Assembly: GCA_017402895.1 (NCBI GenBank) | Contig: JAFPLG010000012.1 | Coordinates: 1-10,241, forward strand | DNA length: 10,241 nucleotides | Reading direction: 5' to 3' | Source: Paludibacteraceae bacterium | GTDB taxonomy: Bacteria > Bacteroidota > Bacteroidia > Bacteroidales > Paludibacteraceae | In this document: positions 9,077 through 10,241 of the stretch, piece by piece | How the letters are laid out: each line of letters starts with the position of its first letter | How positions within the stretch are numbered: the first letter of the stretch is position 1 | The notes under the pieces: model-generated | Seen by the model: only the letters and a program-made list of their open reading frames with translations | Databases searched by the model: none | Told to the model about the DNA's origin: nothing | Made by a program: the position numbers and the translations under genes

Positions 9077-9764
9077 GTATCAAATCAGAGAGCAAGGAAT
9101 AAACCGCCTGTTGCTCAGGGCTGAGAAGCGACATATGGTGCGCCATAACGATTCGATCATTGCGTTTGGCCGGACCGGTCTGTGCCTCACGCGGTGAAAG
9201 CGTATGCACCTTAGCCGCAGTCTGGTCGATCAATGGCAGCAAGGCCTGGAACGGAATCTGGGTGTCACGCAGCAAGTCGGCCGAGATACGATACATGAGG
9301 TTCGTGAAATTGTTGGCAAACACACCCGCTACGTGCAGCCGTTCACGGTCGTGTTGTGAACACTCGAAGATACGGCTGGTCAGCGTCTGTGCCAAAGTAT
9401 AAATGGCTGCCAGATCATCTATGTTGCGGCCCTCAATGAAAACCGGTATCTCGCTCCAGTCATCCATCAACTGCGCCTTAGAAAACGACTGGAAGAAATA
9501 AAGCACACCTGCGTGCGGCTTATCATCCCCAAACACAGAGATCGGCATCGTGCCGGATGTATGCAGATGAAGCGCCTTGGGTGCGTTCACTTGCAAGGCC
9601 ACTTCCTCTATCGCTTGGTCGGCCACGGCATAGATATAGCAGTCAGCTTCCGGCAAATCGGAGAGTTGACGCGATGAATGCATTTCCGTACGGATGTTTT
9701 TAAGGCTGAAAGCGTGGTGCAGATTCGTCGCCACATTGCCCATACCAAGGATACAGATTTTCAT
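9054..9764 (-). CDS. Rossmann-like / DUF2520 domain protein, putative oxidoreductase
   Basis: The 236-residue protein starts with a Rossmann nucleotide-binding fold: MKICILGMGNVA carries the GxGxxA dinucleotide motif (G7, G9, A12). LHTSG marks the end of the Rossmann half. The C-terminal half is helical and carries DUF2520 signatures, including QSFSK, DRERLHVAGVFANNF and AQTGPAKRND (about 194-203). Members of this family resemble NADP-dependent dehydrogenases such as ProC and the F420-dependent reductases, but their substrate is not known. The frame runs 24 codons further upstream, to an ATG at 9836. The ATG at 9764 is preferred because it puts the glycine motif at the usual distance from the N-terminus and because the predicted promoter lies at 9786-9817. 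The gene is convergent with groEL and divergent from queF. Confidence 0.88.
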   Translation of the reverse strand: MKICILGMGNVATNLHHAFSLKNIRTEMHSSRQLSDLPEADCYIYAVADQAIEEVALQVNAPKALHLHTSGTMPISVFGDDKPHAGVLYFFQSFSKAQLMDDWSEIPVFIEGRNIDDLAAIYTLAQTLTSRIFECSQHDRERLHVAGVFANNFTNLMYRISADLLRDTQIPFQALLPLIDQTAAKVHTLSPREAQTGPAKRNDRIVMAHHMSLLSPEQQAVYSLLSDLIQKNGTRN

Positions 9765-9785
9765 GATTCCGTTTGTTTTGTGCTG

Positions 9786-9817
9786 CAAAAATACAGTTTT
9801 TTTTGGATATATGCAAA
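9786..9817 (-). promoter_or_regulatory. Promoter of the DUF2520 gene
   Basis: On the - strand, TTTG (9817-9814) is followed after exactly 20 bp by TATTTTTG (9793-9786), a perfect match to the Bacteroidota -33/-7 consensus TTTG and TAnnTTTG. Transcription should start near 9779-9782, which leaves a leader of about 15-18 nt before the ATG at 9764. Confidence 0.75.
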
Positions 9818-9833
9818 AATTGTTGTAATTTTG
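9802..9833 (+). promoter_or_regulatory. Promoter of queF
   Basis: TTTG (9802-9805) is followed after exactly 20 bp by TAATTTTG (9826-9833), a perfect match to the Bacteroidota -33/-7 consensus. Transcription should start near 9838-9842, giving a leader of about 80 nt before the queF ATG. Its upstream box lies within the spacer of the opposing promoter and vice versa, so the two overlap. Confidence 0.78.
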
Positions 9834-9846
9834 CACTCGATTTATC

Positions 9847-9912
9847 GGAGAGTGCTATTGTTTTTCCACTCTCCCACGTATAAACAATAACTGAAAACAC
9901 GGCCCAAGGCCG
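9847..9912 (+). promoter_or_regulatory. Structured queF leader: candidate H-type pseudoknot and start-proximal hairpin
   Basis: GGAGAGTG (9847-9854) pairs with CACTCTCC (9867-9874), an 8-bp stem with a 12-nt loop. Within the loop TATTGTTT (9856-9863) is complementary to AAACAATA (9882-9889) downstream, a second 8-bp helix. Connecting loops of 1, 3 and 7 nt make an H-type pseudoknot possible. Further on, CGGCC (9900-9904) pairs with GGCCG (9908-9912), ending 7 nt before the start codon. Such an arrangement would suit a metabolite-responsive leader, and queF homologues elsewhere are controlled by preQ1 riboswitches, but the class I preQ1 consensus is not seen here. The pairings are read by eye; function is inference. 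Confidence 0.45.
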
Positions 9913-9919
9913 AAATCGT

Positions 9920-10241
9920 ATGCGAACAAATGACGAACTGCAGGGAGTCACCCTGCTTGGAAATCAGCACGTGCAGTATTCTGACAACTACAATCCCGAC
10001 GTGCTGGAGACATTCCCCAACAAACATCCGGAGAACGAGTACCTGGTTACGTTCAATTGTCCGGAATTCACTACACTCTGTCCTAAAACCGGCCAACCGG
10101 ACTTCGGACACATCTACATCAGTTATATCCCGCGCGAACAGATGGTAGAGAGCAAGTCGCTGAAACTCTATCTCTTCTCGTTTCGAAATCATGGTGACTT
10201 CCACGAAGACTGCGTAAATATCATCATGAAGGACCTGGTGA
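9920..10241 (+). CDS. queF: QueF, NADPH-dependent 7-cyano-7-deazaguanine (preQ0) reductase (5' part)
   Basis: The first 107 codons of queF are present and the gene runs off the window; about 45 more residues are expected for the short single-domain type. QueF reduces the nitrile of preQ0 to the aminomethyl group of preQ1 using two NADPH, a cytoplasmic step in queuosine synthesis for tRNA. Seen here are the active-site Cys54 in [13 protein letters not shown], the catalytic Asp61, the family motif ESKS-L-K (77-82) and the downstream [10 protein letters not shown] with His96/Glu97 for substrate binding. The ATG at 9920 gives an N-terminus resembling Bacteroides homologues. It is divergently transcribed from the DUF2520 gene and has a structured leader. 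Confidence 0.96.
   Translation, partial: MRTNDELQGVTLLGNQHVQYSDNYNPDVLETFPNKHPENEYLVTFNCPEFTTLCPKTGQPDFGHIYISYIPREQMVESKSLKLYLFSFRNHGDFHEDCVNIIMKDLV

Noticed and set aside
9765..9836. A 24-residue N-terminal extension of the DUF2520 protein from ATG 9836
   Set aside because: It would put the Rossmann glycine motif unusually far in, and it lies across the predicted promoter of the same gene.
9833..9855. GCACTC-N11-GAGTGC before queF as a CIRCE/HrcA operator
   Set aside because: The arms are only 6 bp, the spacer is 11 nt instead of 9 and the downstream gene is not a chaperone gene. It is kept only as a possible competing RNA pairing.
9842..10204. A 120-codon - strand frame over queF
   Set aside because: The + strand frame is clearly QueF with its active-site Cys and ESKS motif; the antisense frame is a shadow.

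Overview
The window looks like the chromosome of a Bacteroidota member, most likely order Bacteroidales. Three things point there: a complete aerotolerance (bat) operon in the batA-batB-batC-batD-batE order; promoters that match the Bacteroidota pattern (TTTG, about 20 bp, TAnnTTTG) instead of sigma70 boxes; and A-rich leaders with no Shine-Dalgarno before groES and groEL. Genus cannot be set from the sequence alone. Nearly all of the window is coding, and base composition and codon use look even throughout. There is no mobile element, tRNA, rRNA or CRISPR array.

Region 1 (1-6924, + strand) is the membrane-associated bat operon. It holds, in order: the 3' part of a gene for a single-pass membrane protein that usually sits before batA; batA and batB (membrane-anchored von Willebrand A proteins with MIDAS sites); batC (secreted TPR protein with a poly-Gln stretch); an additional short BatD-like secreted protein with a His/Cys-rich linker; full-length batD; and batE (TPR, two membrane helices, SH3b). 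Genes are separated by 1-2 bp or overlap by 4 bp, except for a 39-bp gap before batA that holds a 7-bp tandem repeat. BatA/BatB and BatC/BatE presumably form an envelope complex with the Ig-like BatD proteins; the biochemical role of this system is still unsettled.

Region 2 (6925-9076, + strand) is groES-groEL, the chaperonin operon, preceded by the terminator of the bat operon and a 15-bp palindrome. The groES-groEL spacer is mostly a five-copy 9-bp tandem repeat. The operon ends at a strong hairpin with A/T tracts on both sides, which also serves the convergent gene.

Region 3 (9054-10241) holds two divergent genes: on the - strand a Rossmann/DUF2520 protein whose stop codon lies within the shared terminator hairpin, and on the + strand the start of queF (preQ0 reductase, queuosine synthesis), cut by the window end. 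Between them are two interlocked promoters, one per strand, each with 20 bp between its boxes. The queF leader can be drawn as an H-type RNA pseudoknot (8-bp plus 8-bp helices) followed by a small hairpin at the start codon. It does not resemble the class I preQ1 riboswitch consensus and is the best candidate here for an undescribed regulatory element.
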